NCBI GenBank assembly: GCA_000145985.1
Contig: CP002098.1
Coordinates: 1,122,182 to 1,186,181, forward strand
Direction of reading: 5' to 3'
DNA from: Ignisphaera aggregans DSM 17230
Lineage (GTDB): Archaea; Thermoproteota; Thermoprotei_A; Sulfolobales; Ignisphaeraceae
Length of the DNA stretch: 64,000 nt
A model generated the notes under the pieces. That model had not been told where the DNA came from. It made no database searches and saw nothing but the letters and a program-made list of their open reading frames with translations. Positions 18,390 through 26,064 of the stretch are shown piece by piece. Each line of letters begins with the position of its first letter. The stretch's first letter is position 1. The position numbers and the translations under genes were made by a program.

Positions 18390-18469
18390 CAAGCATTTAA
18401 GATGTTTTAATATCATTATAAAAGTATATAAGCTGATATTGAATTTCAATGAAAATAGATTTATGTTCT

Positions 18470-19192
18470 TTAAACATATAATGAAGCTAATCTTTTTATA
18501 GCCTTAAGCATCTGACCTTCATATGGTAGGCCTACAAATACTACTCTACTATTTATAGCTATTGTTGGAACTGTTGTAACCGCATATTTATCGGCTATCT
18601 CTGGAAACTCATACGCTTCAACAATATATGATCTTACATTCCCTTTACCTATCATACTACTTGCATATGCGAACATGTTTGCTAATAGAGCTGCATAGGG
18701 ACAGTAGGGACATGGTGGTGTTACAATAACCTCTATATCTGCTTTACCCTCTAGATTTGCTAATTCCTTTAATGTATTCTCTGAGAGCCCGTGATCATCT
18801 GTACTTATTCTTATTATAGTCTCTATAAATCCTTTGAGCTCCTCTCCTGCAGGCATCCCTAGGTATGTTATTGCTCCATCAAGTAGTATTATTGTTGGAG
18901 CTTTTAATACATTGTATTTTTTGGCTATCTCACTACTCTTTACAATATCAATAATGTCTAAATTAATAGCAGGCTTATCACCAATGCTAGGACTTACTGT
19001 TTGCAAAAGTGTTAATAACTTCTCTGTTTCTCTACAAGAGAAACATGACATTCTATCATTAGTTGTAAACAATTTTATTGCTACAGGTTTCCTTAGTTCA
19101 CTAAGGGTTTCTTTCAATACAGTGATATCTCTATCAGAGAGTTCTAATTTAAACATTTCCTCTATATATGGTGGTAATGAATACTGTGACAT
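18470..19192 (-). CDS. Protein disulfide oxidoreductase with two thioredoxin folds
   Basis: The 240-residue protein has two thioredoxin-like units. Unit 1 has the redox motif CFSC at residues 50-53 and the cis-proline KAPTIILLDG; unit 2 has CPYC at 161-164 and cis-proline TVPTIAINS. This is the archaeal/Thermotogales PDO family, which forms and isomerises disulfide bonds in the cytosol of hyperthermophiles. Both active sites keep both cysteines. It is the last gene of a minus-strand pair, with the dehydrogenase-like gene behind it. Confidence 0.92.
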   Translation of the reverse strand: MSQYSLPPYIEEMFKLELSDRDITVLKETLSELRKPVAIKLFTTNDRMSCFSCRETEKLLTLLQTVSPSIGDKPAINLDIIDIVKSSEIAKKYNVLKAPTIILLDGAITYLGMPAGEELKGFIETIIRISTDDHGLSENTLKELANLEGKADIEVIVTPPCPYCPYAALLANMFAYASSMIGKGNVRSYIVEAYEFPEIADKYAVTTVPTIAINSRVVFVGLPYEGQMLKAIKRLASLYV

Positions 19193-19254
19193 GTTCTCAC
19201 AATCTTTATCTAAAATCGTTTTCCTTAACTTAAAAATTTTGTCTCTATGAATCT

Positions 19255-20085
19255 TTAGGTATAGTATTCATAGTTTGTATATCTAATGAATATTTCTTTA
19301 AGTTTTTCAGTCTCATGCCTAATGTTTACATCTTCTAGTTCCTTAAGTCTTTTTTCATTGGATTCTAAAACAAATTCAAATAATTTGGAACTATATACAC
19401 TATTTAATATTATTGTGTTTGGAATAAGGCAGTGACCCCCTATATATCCAGGAAAATATATGGGTCTATCATGCAATACTTCATGAACCTCCCCTATAAA
19501 TTCTGCCACTGTAGCAATATCCGCATTAAACTTTCTTGCAATTCTATGTAATTCCTGCCACGATGCTATCATTATAGCTCTATAGACTGTTTCCCAAAGC
19601 TTTGCTAATTCCAATGACTCTGGTTCACCGTGATATGGTTTAACCTTAAAGCCTGCAGTGGATAGATGTTGAGTTACTGCATCTAGTATCTCTTTGGGTA
19701 TAGAGCATACCCATTTACTCCAGAAACGAAGATGTTTTTTCATATTAGGATGCTTACCCCTAACAGGAGAAAAGGCTATCGGTATCCTAGCCTCTTCATA
19801 AAGTCTTCTTGTTGTTGTTGGAGCTACAGTAGAATGAATAATAGCATACATAGGCTTAAAATCAATTAAATATTGCTTTACTATATCAATAAATTTTGTA
19901 CTGTATGGAATAGCTATGTGTACTACATCTATAGGCCTTGGAATATCCTCATATCTATTAATAGTTCTTGAACTATCTATGTCATATCCATACACCTCAA
20001 ATTTTTGTGATTCAACAAATATCTCATATAGAGCCTTCCCAACTTCTCCAAGACCTATAATAACTATTTTTTCCACGATTTTCAC
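19255..20085 (-). CDS. Two-domain UDP-glucose/GDP-mannose dehydrogenase-like protein
   Basis: The 276-residue protein starts with an NAD-binding Rossmann motif (IVIIGLGEVGKALY). It then shows family signatures: STVAPTTTRRL, SPVRGKHPN, the middle-domain ESLELAKLWETVYRA (catalytic-lysine region) and YIGGHCLIPNT, where the Cys matches the catalytic cysteine of NDP-sugar dehydrogenases. The usual third, NDP-binding domain is missing: length is 276 against about 430. The Asp after the Cys motif is Asn. It may therefore act on a different, perhaps non-nucleotide, substrate. The alternative is a decayed family member, but the ORF is intact. Confidence 0.75.
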   Translation of the reverse strand: MKIVEKIVIIGLGEVGKALYEIFVESQKFEVYGYDIDSSRTINRYEDIPRPIDVVHIAIPYSTKFIDIVKQYLIDFKPMYAIIHSTVAPTTTRRLYEEARIPIAFSPVRGKHPNMKKHLRFWSKWVCSIPKEILDAVTQHLSTAGFKVKPYHGEPESLELAKLWETVYRAIMIASWQELHRIARKFNADIATVAEFIGEVHEVLHDRPIYFPGYIGGHCLIPNTIILNSVYSSKLFEFVLESNEKRLKELEDVNIRHETEKLKEIFIRYTNYEYYT

Positions 20086-20356
20086 CTAGTAATGTTCTAA
20101 ATCTATTTCTTTCTTTAGGTGATAAATATTTTACTACTATTTATAGAGATACCATGTCAATTCAATAATACTATCTTCTAGGCATAGAAAAGTATTTATA
20201 TTTCTTCGATGTATGTATAAAGGACTATTTATGTATCTATAATGAAGTAATAATTTAATTCCAAAGAAAGCATTTCCAGATATGATTAAGACATAGTTTT
20301 ACATCATGGATCATCTTCATTGAGTTAAGGATTATAAAAAATAACTTTAAGGATGT
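20086..20356. other. Intergenic region between divergent-looking minus-strand units
   Basis: This stretch lies between the dehydrogenase-like gene and the sRNA/speD unit. It is AT-rich, with several TATA-like stretches (for example TATTTATATTTC near 20190-20202) that could be the promoter for the minus-strand gene ending at 19255. No ORF or repeat is evident. Confidence 0.5.
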
Positions 20357-20408
20357 GCTCAGAGTAGCTCAGCCACATCATTCTTCAGAGCCTTTATCAT
20401 CATCATCC
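20357..20408 (-). ncRNA. C/D-box sRNA with guide complementary to tRNA D-arm
   Basis: Minus strand order: box C ATGATGA (20400-20406, within a TGATGATGAT run), 11-nt guide, box D' CTGA (20385-20388), 3 nt, box C' ATGATGT (20375-20381), 12-nt guide GGCTGAGCTACT, box D CTGA (20359-20362). All boxes are perfect except the last base of C'. The D guide is complementary to AGTAGCTCAGCC. The tRNA with CAU anticodon in this window has GTAGCTCAGCC, and tRNA-Lys and tRNA-Thr have GTAGCTCAGCT. N+5 counting points to G10. The gene starts about 12 nt after the stop of the SpeD-family gene on the same strand. Confidence 0.88.
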
Positions 20409-20419
20409 TATTCTATACA

Positions 20420-20839
20420 TTATGTCTTTATCACGGAAAAACTACTTCTATCAGCATAGTTAACTGTATAGTATTTTGGTTTGAGATTTGAAACAATGTA
20501 TTCGAATGCTTTCCAGGGATCACTATATTCTCCACATGTATATACATCTACAGTAGCATAGCTATATTCAATCCAAGTATGAACCGCTATATGGCTTTCG
20601 AGAACTAATGCTATTACTGATACCCCTCCCTTCCTCCCACCAAAACTCCAGCTTTTTATATCATAGAGGGTCATATTAGCTAATTTTGCTGCTTCTATGA
20701 CTATCTCTCTTAATTTCGATTCATTACCTGCAATTTGTGGTTCTATATCATATAGATTTCCATATACATGTTTACCTATTACTCTATCTGCTTTACTGGG
20801 CTGTGGATTTGTACTTAGATTTTCACCTATGTTTTCCAT
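20420..20839 (-). CDS. speD: S-adenosylmethionine/arginine decarboxylase proenzyme (SpeD family)
   Basis: The 139-residue proenzyme shows the self-cleavage site LESH (Glu81-Ser82), where the serine becomes the pyruvoyl group, followed by VHTW and DVYTCG with the catalytic cysteine. [11 protein letters not shown] is the N-terminal beta strand of the family. Crenarchaea use paralogues of this family both as AdoMet decarboxylase and as arginine decarboxylase for polyamine synthesis. The sequence alone does not tell me which this is. An sRNA gene follows directly on the same strand. Confidence 0.9.
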   Translation of the reverse strand: MENIGENLSTNPQPSKADRVIGKHVYGNLYDIEPQIAGNESKLREIVIEAAKLANMTLYDIKSWSFGGRKGGVSVIALVLESHIAVHTWIEYSYATVDVYTCGEYSDPWKAFEYIVSNLKPKYYTVNYADRSSFSVIKT

Positions 20840-20954
20840 CTCAACACAGTACCTGTTTGCGCTCTCTAATGCAGTGTAGCTTATAAGCTCTATGGCTATA
20901 TCAACTTACTAACCATTTCATTTATATGTTTACCAAATCTAACTATATTAATTG

Positions 20955-21569
20955 TTATGTTCTTTTCTTTGGACATATAAGTGCGTAGGAACAATATGAA
21001 CATTCCCATTGATATCGAGGGGCAGGTTCACCCGATGTTATACTTCTGACAAGATCTGATATCTCTCCATCGGAAAGGGGCTCTATAATTTCATATTCTG
21101 CTATTCTATTCGATGTTATGTATAATAACAATCCTCTTTTACAACCTGTAAGCCATAAGTATATTCTTAGTTGTAAAATGTGATGCTCATGAGGAATATT
21201 TGTATCACTTCTGCTAGATTTAATCTCAATTATATTATTATCAACTATTAAATCTGCCCTCCCCTTAATCACATACTCTTTCCCATCAATATTGATTTTC
21301 CTCTCAACTTCTACTTCACTCATAATATTTTTCCCTTTTAGTAAATCTGATGCTAATTTCTCCATACCTATATGAATAAGTTCACCCATTATTGTTGTAG
21401 GACTAACTGATGCTACAATAGAAAGTTCTTTATACATCTTTTGATATCTATACTTTAATGGACAATAGATTAAGTCTGTCACGTAGATTTCATTATCTTG
21501 CTTCCTCTCAATCCTTTCTTTTGATTCATTAATTCTCCATCTATATAATAGATCTACAAAACTCATCAC
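20955..21569 (-). CDS. Solitary Cas4-like PD-(D/E)XK nuclease with Fe-S cysteines
   Basis: The 204-residue protein has the Cas4/RecB-family layout. YCPLKYRY near residue 36 holds the first cysteine, GELIHIGME is the conserved His region, and GRADLIVDNNIIEIKSS (around 118-134) is the D-ExK catalytic core. QLRIYLWL follows, and CSYCSYALICPKK at the C-terminus supplies three cysteines for an Fe-S cluster. No CRISPR array or other cas gene is in the window, so it may act in DNA repair or recombination rather than adaptation. The start is ATG 21569 or 21566. Confidence 0.85.
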   Translation of the reverse strand: MMSFVDLLYRWRINESKERIERKQDNEIYVTDLIYCPLKYRYQKMYKELSIVASVSPTTIMGELIHIGMEKLASDLLKGKNIMSEVEVERKINIDGKEYVIKGRADLIVDNNIIEIKSSRSDTNIPHEHHILQLRIYLWLTGCKRGLLLYITSNRIAEYEIIEPLSDGEISDLVRSITSGEPAPRYQWECSYCSYALICPKKRT

Positions 21570-21677
21570 AGATCACCACCAGTATAATAAAAATATATTA
21601 GGTTAGATATTTAGAATTTAGAATACTGATTGAGACACGAAAGACTGTCAGGTAATACTTAGATATAAACATATTTG

Positions 21678-21750
21678 AATTGATGCTGAGAGGACCACGG
21701 TCTGATCATGAAAAGTAATAAGAAATGATGTACCAAATTCTAGTCTGAGA
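21678..21750 (+). ncRNA. Candidate C/D-box sRNA upstream of DUF1152 gene
   Basis: Plus strand order: C-like TTGATGC (21680-21686), 15 nt, box D' CTGA (21702-21705), 19 nt, box C' ATGATGT (21725-21731), 13-nt guide, box D CTGA (21745-21748). The C'/D pair is very good; the first C is degenerate and the D'-C' spacer is long. It ends 5 nt before the ATG at 21754, so it could also be a leader element. Part of the spacer is repeated at 34944-34962. Confidence 0.45.
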
Positions 21751-21753
21751 AAT

Positions 21754-22809
21754 ATGACCATACCCTGCTTATCCATACCAAAAACTAAAAACATACTATT
21801 CATAGCGTTAGGTGGCGGTGGTGATATAGCACTAACATCAGTTTTAGCATTATCCTATGAAAAATGTGGTGGAAGGAGTTTTATTGGAGGTATTGTATGG
21901 GAGCGCTATGTTGTAGATATAATACCTGGGCCAATAAAGTTAGAGGAATTTCATAATATTGTAGAAACATATAATGACTATATTGCTGTTAATGCTCATA
22001 GTTATGCCATCAGAGGAAATAGAATTATTCATCCACAAATAGTTAATGCATCTAAGGTATTAAATAGAAACCTATATGTATTTGACATATATGGAGGCCC
22101 ACAAAAACTTGCTAAATCTATGGAAGACTTTATAAGAAGATATAATATTGATCTTGTAATAGGTGTTGATGTGGGTGGGGATTCTCTTGCTAAAGGATAT
22201 GAAGAGAATTTGTGGAGTCCTCTTTCAGATGCTATAGGTGTAGCTTCATTAGCACAAATATCAAAGCCTTCATATCTAGCTCTTGCAAGTCCTGGAGCAG
22301 ATGGTGAATTAGATCATAAGTATCTCTATAGCAGGGTTCAAGACATAGCTAGATTAGGTGGATATATAGGTGGATATATATTAAGCATAGACGATATTAA
22401 TATTCTTAAAGAGATTTTGAAATATGTAAATACAGAGGCAAGCTCTATACCTCTCCTACTATTTAGGGAAAAGAATGAAAATGAAATTTCAATAAGATTG
22501 GGTAGTAGAAGAGTTGAGATAGGATTCCATAATCTAATGATCTTATTACTCGATTCACAAATAGTTGCTAGAGATTCTATAGCTAGATATATATATGGAG
22601 CTAAAGATCTCTTTGAAGCCAGAGAAATTCTCAATGAACTTGGGATTTATACAGAACTTGACCTAGAAGAGGATATTTATAGAGAATTCCTGCAAGGAAA
22701 AAGTATAGAGACTATAGATGTCGTAGAACTTAGGAGGAAAGGTATAAAGAGTCTTATGAAAAAACATTTTATTAGAACTTTAATGAAAGTCTCTGACAAT
22801 ATAGAATAG
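21754..22809 (+). CDS. DUF1152 family protein
   Basis: The 351-residue protein has a glycine-rich N-terminal motif (LFIALGGGGDIALT) and the conserved block DLVIGVDVGGDSLAKG around residue 130-145. ALASPGADGELDHKY follows; these belong to the DUF1152 family, which I place from memory. The motif suggests an enzyme or nucleotide-binding fold, but no reaction is established. The ATG at 21754 was chosen because upstream codons contain a stop. It is monocistronic between two minus-strand units. Confidence 0.75.
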   Translation: MTIPCLSIPKTKNILFIALGGGGDIALTSVLALSYEKCGGRSFIGGIVWERYVVDIIPGPIKLEEFHNIVETYNDYIAVNAHSYAIRGNRIIHPQIVNASKVLNRNLYVFDIYGGPQKLAKSMEDFIRRYNIDLVIGVDVGGDSLAKGYEENLWSPLSDAIGVASLAQISKPSYLALASPGADGELDHKYLYSRVQDIARLGGYIGGYILSIDDINILKEILKYVNTEASSIPLLLFREKNENEISIRLGSRRVEIGFHNLMILLLDSQIVARDSIARYIYGAKDLFEAREILNELGIYTELDLEEDIYREFLQGKSIETIDVVELRRKGIKSLMKKHFIRTLMKVSDNIE

Positions 22810-22829
22810 CAACATAATATGGTTATAAT

Positions 22830-22882
22830 AATCAGTAACACGGGTTTTCATCAAACTCAGTTACAGCCGTGTTCATCATCTT
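22830..22882 (-). ncRNA. C/D-box sRNA with two mutually complementary guides
   Basis: Minus strand order: box C ATGATGA (22873-22879), 12-nt guide ACACGGCTGTAA, box D' CTGA (22857-22860), 2 nt, box C' TTGATGA (22848-22854), 12-nt guide AAACCCGTGTTA, box D CTGA (22832-22835). Spacing is textbook for archaeal sRNAs. The guides contain ACACGG and CCGTGT, complementary to each other, so the two targets could be the two strands of one RNA helix. It begins about 10 nt after the stop of the wHTH gene, same strand. Confidence 0.9.
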
Positions 22883-22889
22883 ATTAGTT

Positions 22890-23150
22890 TTATCTCTTTA
22901 CACGCTTATATATTGCTATCAATACCTTTCCTGCAAAAGATAGTTTATACCTACCACTTCTAGTTCTTCTTATAAATCCCTCTCTTCTTAATTTCCTTAA
23001 AATTGTTTTTGCAGTATCTATATCTGTATTCCAAATTTTTGCTAATTCATGTAGACTATAAGATTTTTCTTCTCCGTACAAGGGCTCTGAATATTTTAAT
23101 AATGCCTCAAGTTTTGTTCTATCTATATCTAGCAATTTATATTTCCTCAC
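22890..23150 (-). CDS. Small winged-helix DNA-binding protein
   Basis: The 86-residue protein is a single winged helix: helix 1 (DRTKLEALLKYSEPL), helix 2-turn-helix 3 (SLHELAKIWNTDIDTAKTILRKLRREGF), then the wing IRRTRSGRYKLSFAGKVLI. It is probably a transcription regulator or a nucleic-acid-binding accessory. It overlaps the stop of the RuvBL-like gene by 4 nt and is the second gene of that operon. Confidence 0.8.
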   Translation of the reverse strand: MRKYKLLDIDRTKLEALLKYSEPLYGEEKSYSLHELAKIWNTDIDTAKTILRKLRREGFIRRTRSGRYKLSFAGKVLIAIYKRVKR

Positions 23151-24523
23151 TTAAGGAATTTTGATTCCCACTTTTTTGCAAATTCTATACTCAGAGATAC
23201 ATCCATAAACAACTTAGCTGCTTCCTCTACATCTTCCGCTCTAACTTCATCCCTTCCCTTTCTATCTGCTATTATTTTAGCTGGATGCATAAGTTGAACA
23301 GCATATCTAAGACTTCTCTCAGAAGCAATTTTTACAAGAGCCTCTATAGCATCCTTAGACAGCTTAACATCTTCTTCATCAGATCTTATCATTATTATTT
23401 CTCTCATTTCATCTGGGGTATAGGGTCTTACCGGTATTATTAATAATCTATCAAGTAGATCTAGAGGAATACCGTGAGGAGACTCTATATCTGTTCCTCT
23501 TATCTTTGTCATACCTCTATTTGTAGCCATTATTACTATTGGTGAAAACTCACTTTCGAGAACCCTTGATAAGAAACTAAATGATTCTATGTCAAGCATG
23601 TGTACATCATCTATAAATAGTACGCCTGGTACCAAAGTTACTTTACCTTCACTTAGGTGCTTTCTGACAAGTTCATCTACATTCTTTCTTATCTCTGGAT
23701 CTATCTCCCTTTCCTCTAATAATCCTCCAATAATTGAAAATACTGCTCTTCTTTGTGCTGCATAAGCTTCATCAAGATCGTGTAGTGTTACTGTTCTTAT
23801 AATTTCTTTCTCCTTGAATATCTTTCCCTTTGGCATTTCCTCGAAGACTCTTGTTGATTCGACATCAAAATATTTTGCTTTTTCTATACCCTTAACTCTT
23901 CCAAGCTTAAAGACCTCACCAGTATCAGCATCTATGCTTATCATATCTCCTCTTCTAATACCATGTTGTGCTAATTGCATTGCAATGCTTTCGTCTACTT
24001 CTAAGGTTTTTTCTTCATCCTTAGTTGCTAAAGTTATTCTAGCTGCTCTAGGAACTTTTACATATGGATTAAATGGATGTGAGGTCAGTGCAAACTTAAT
24101 ATCCTTTACAACACCCTCATAGACCCTTCTAATCTCTTTAAATCTAACACCAATAGCTCTTCTTACAGCTCTCATAAGTATTTCAGTCTTTTTAACCTCC
24201 GCAGAGTAGAGTTCTGCACCATTTATCATAACAAATGGAGTGTCTTCACCAAGCTCTCTAGCGATAGCTATTGCCAATGCAGTTTTACCAGACCCTGGAG
24301 GACCAACAAATAGTATTCCTCTGCCTGCCAATCTACCCTCCTTGATCATCCTTACAACTATTCCAGCAGCTCTTCTAGCTTCAATCTGTCCAACAAGACC
24401 ATCTGCCACAGGTAGAGGCTCTCCTTTTTCATCCAAGCCTAAACCACGTATATGGCTATGTGCACTTATTCTCTTTAGCATCTCTCTTCTGCTCTCTTCT
24501 TTAACTTCTCTAATAATACTCAT
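23147..24523 (-). CDS. RuvB-like AAA+ ATPase (TIP49/RuvBL family)
   Basis: The 458-residue protein matches the archaeal homologues of Pontin/Reptin. Features are SHIRGLGLDEKG near the N-terminus, GLVGQIEARRAAGIVV, Walker A GPPGSGKTAL (~74-83), a ~150-residue domain II insertion (OB-fold-like), Walker B PGVLFIDDVHMLDIE, sensor-1 IMATNRG and the TPHGIP-type segment (here SPHGIPLDLLDRL). The usual Walker B is DEVH; here it is DDVH. Eukaryotic relatives act in chromatin remodelling and snoRNP assembly. The last link is interesting beside so many C/D sRNA genes, but it is inference. Confidence 0.92.
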   Translation of the reverse strand: MSIIREVKEESRREMLKRISAHSHIRGLGLDEKGEPLPVADGLVGQIEARRAAGIVVRMIKEGRLAGRGILFVGPPGSGKTALAIAIARELGEDTPFVMINGAELYSAEVKKTEILMRAVRRAIGVRFKEIRRVYEGVVKDIKFALTSHPFNPYVKVPRAARITLATKDEEKTLEVDESIAMQLAQHGIRRGDMISIDADTGEVFKLGRVKGIEKAKYFDVESTRVFEEMPKGKIFKEKEIIRTVTLHDLDEAYAAQRRAVFSIIGGLLEEREIDPEIRKNVDELVRKHLSEGKVTLVPGVLFIDDVHMLDIESFSFLSRVLESEFSPIVIMATNRGMTKIRGTDIESPHGIPLDLLDRLLIIPVRPYTPDEMREIIMIRSDEEDVKLSKDAIEALVKIASERSLRYAVQLMHPAKIIADRKGRDEVRAEDVEEAAKLFMDVSLSIEFAKKWESKFLK

Positions 24524-24574
24524 ACTACAATCACCATATTTATTAATTTCAACTCTATCCTGCTTATATACTTA

Positions 24575-25987
24575 TCATTCCCTCAAACTATAGTTTTCCA
24601 ATAAAGTTCTAGATAGAATGTATATCCATAGAATTAATAATGATATATTTCTTAATGCTGCAATCCATTGTACAGGGGACGACATTACATATGGATTTTG
24701 TTCAACAGGTATACTGATAAATTGTGAAAGCCGTAATCTAATTTCGTAATCTATGAAAAATGTTGTCATAATATTAAAGTTAGCTACATCTCCAAGTAGA
24801 TAGAGAAATAAAGATTTAGCATCATTTATAACGAAAATAGCTAATGGTGTTAGTAGAAGCCACATCTGTGGTGTAAATACATAGTTGAATAGGATTATAG
24901 ATACCATAGCTAGAAATGAACATTTTAGTAATAACCTCTCCTCTTTGATAGGAATAGAAAATATCAATATCATTGCAATTGTTAATATAGCTATATACAA
25001 TGTTCTATTCATAGGATTATATATATCATTTATGACTAGCATATAGATACAGTTTTCACAATACCATGTAGCATGATGTACAATAAAGTCTGTAAATCCT
25101 ATTGGTGTTAGTAATAATAATGTTATATAGGGTATACCCATGGATGCTATAGCTGTAACAATAAATAGTTGAGAAGATGGCACTAGAGACTTTCTACTAA
25201 TGTAATTTTGTATTAATTCATATAATACTATTGCTAATATAACTATAGTCAATAGCTTTGTCGCTATAGAAAGCCCAAGACAAATTCCAGATAAGATATA
25301 TCTTTGTCTTATGTATAGATATAGACCCATTATGGCAAGAGATATACATATTATATCCCAGTTATATGTTAGATAAAGAATTGTTGATGGTAAAAGGATA
25401 GATATGAAAATCTTCCTCCAGTCCTCTCTAATGTCATCAATTATTTTAAGTAAATAGACTTGTAACAATACAAAGAATAATATTAAAATTAGTGACTGAA
25501 GATTAAAATGTATTTGTGCTATTGAATCTTTATATAGAATATAATCATTAAATCCATAGTTAGAGGGTAATCCCATTTGAAAAGCTATACATGTTGTAAT
25601 ATACCATAACAAACCTATGATAGGTGGATACTCAAATTTATAATCAATATATGGAATTGGACATATCTTCTTACCAAATATAAGCATTTTTAACTTATCA
25701 CCATTATACCATAGATCCTTAAGCCTAATTTCATCATATATTAGACTCTGATCGAATATCTTATAGAATAGACCAAAAGTTATATCAGTATATCTAACTC
25801 CAGGATTTCCATATATTACATCAACTAATTTATTAAAGGGTTCAGGTACCTTTGAAGAATCTATAGGTATTATTGGTAGATGTATAACCCAAGAAAAAAT
25901 CCCAATAATAATCGAAATAACTATTACTATAAAGATTCTAGTCTTAAAATAGCTCAACATTTTAATCATGTTCATCTTTGCATTCAC
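24575..25987 (-). CDS. GT-C fold (GT87-like) membrane glycosyltransferase
   Basis: The 470-residue protein has an N-terminal membrane anchor (~16-36), a long loop with DYKFEYPPIIGLLWY, and about ten further transmembrane segments, including YNWDIICISLAIMGLYLYIRQ and a following SGICLGLSIATKLL. The 'YPPL' loop and the GLxxGxxxxxK segment are typical of GT-C mannosyltransferase-like proteins of the GT87/DUF2029 type, which use polyprenyl-phosphate sugars. It faces outward across a short divergent promoter region from a second GT-C protein, suggesting shared surface glycosylation. Confidence 0.75.
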   Translation of the reverse strand: MNAKMNMIKMLSYFKTRIFIVIVISIIIGIFSWVIHLPIIPIDSSKVPEPFNKLVDVIYGNPGVRYTDITFGLFYKIFDQSLIYDEIRLKDLWYNGDKLKMLIFGKKICPIPYIDYKFEYPPIIGLLWYITTCIAFQMGLPSNYGFNDYILYKDSIAQIHFNLQSLILILFFVLLQVYLLKIIDDIREDWRKIFISILLPSTILYLTYNWDIICISLAIMGLYLYIRQRYILSGICLGLSIATKLLTIVILAIVLYELIQNYISRKSLVPSSQLFIVTAIASMGIPYITLLLLTPIGFTDFIVHHATWYCENCIYMLVINDIYNPMNRTLYIAILTIAMILIFSIPIKEERLLLKCSFLAMVSIILFNYVFTPQMWLLLTPLAIFVINDAKSLFLYLLGDVANFNIMTTFFIDYEIRLRLSQFISIPVEQNPYVMSSPVQWIAALRNISLLILWIYILSRTLLENYSLRE

Positions 25988-26064
25988 TAGTAGCTTAATA
26001 GATTTATTAGGGTTTTTTATACTATCTTAGTAAATTTGTAAGAATTAATAATGAGGATAATACT

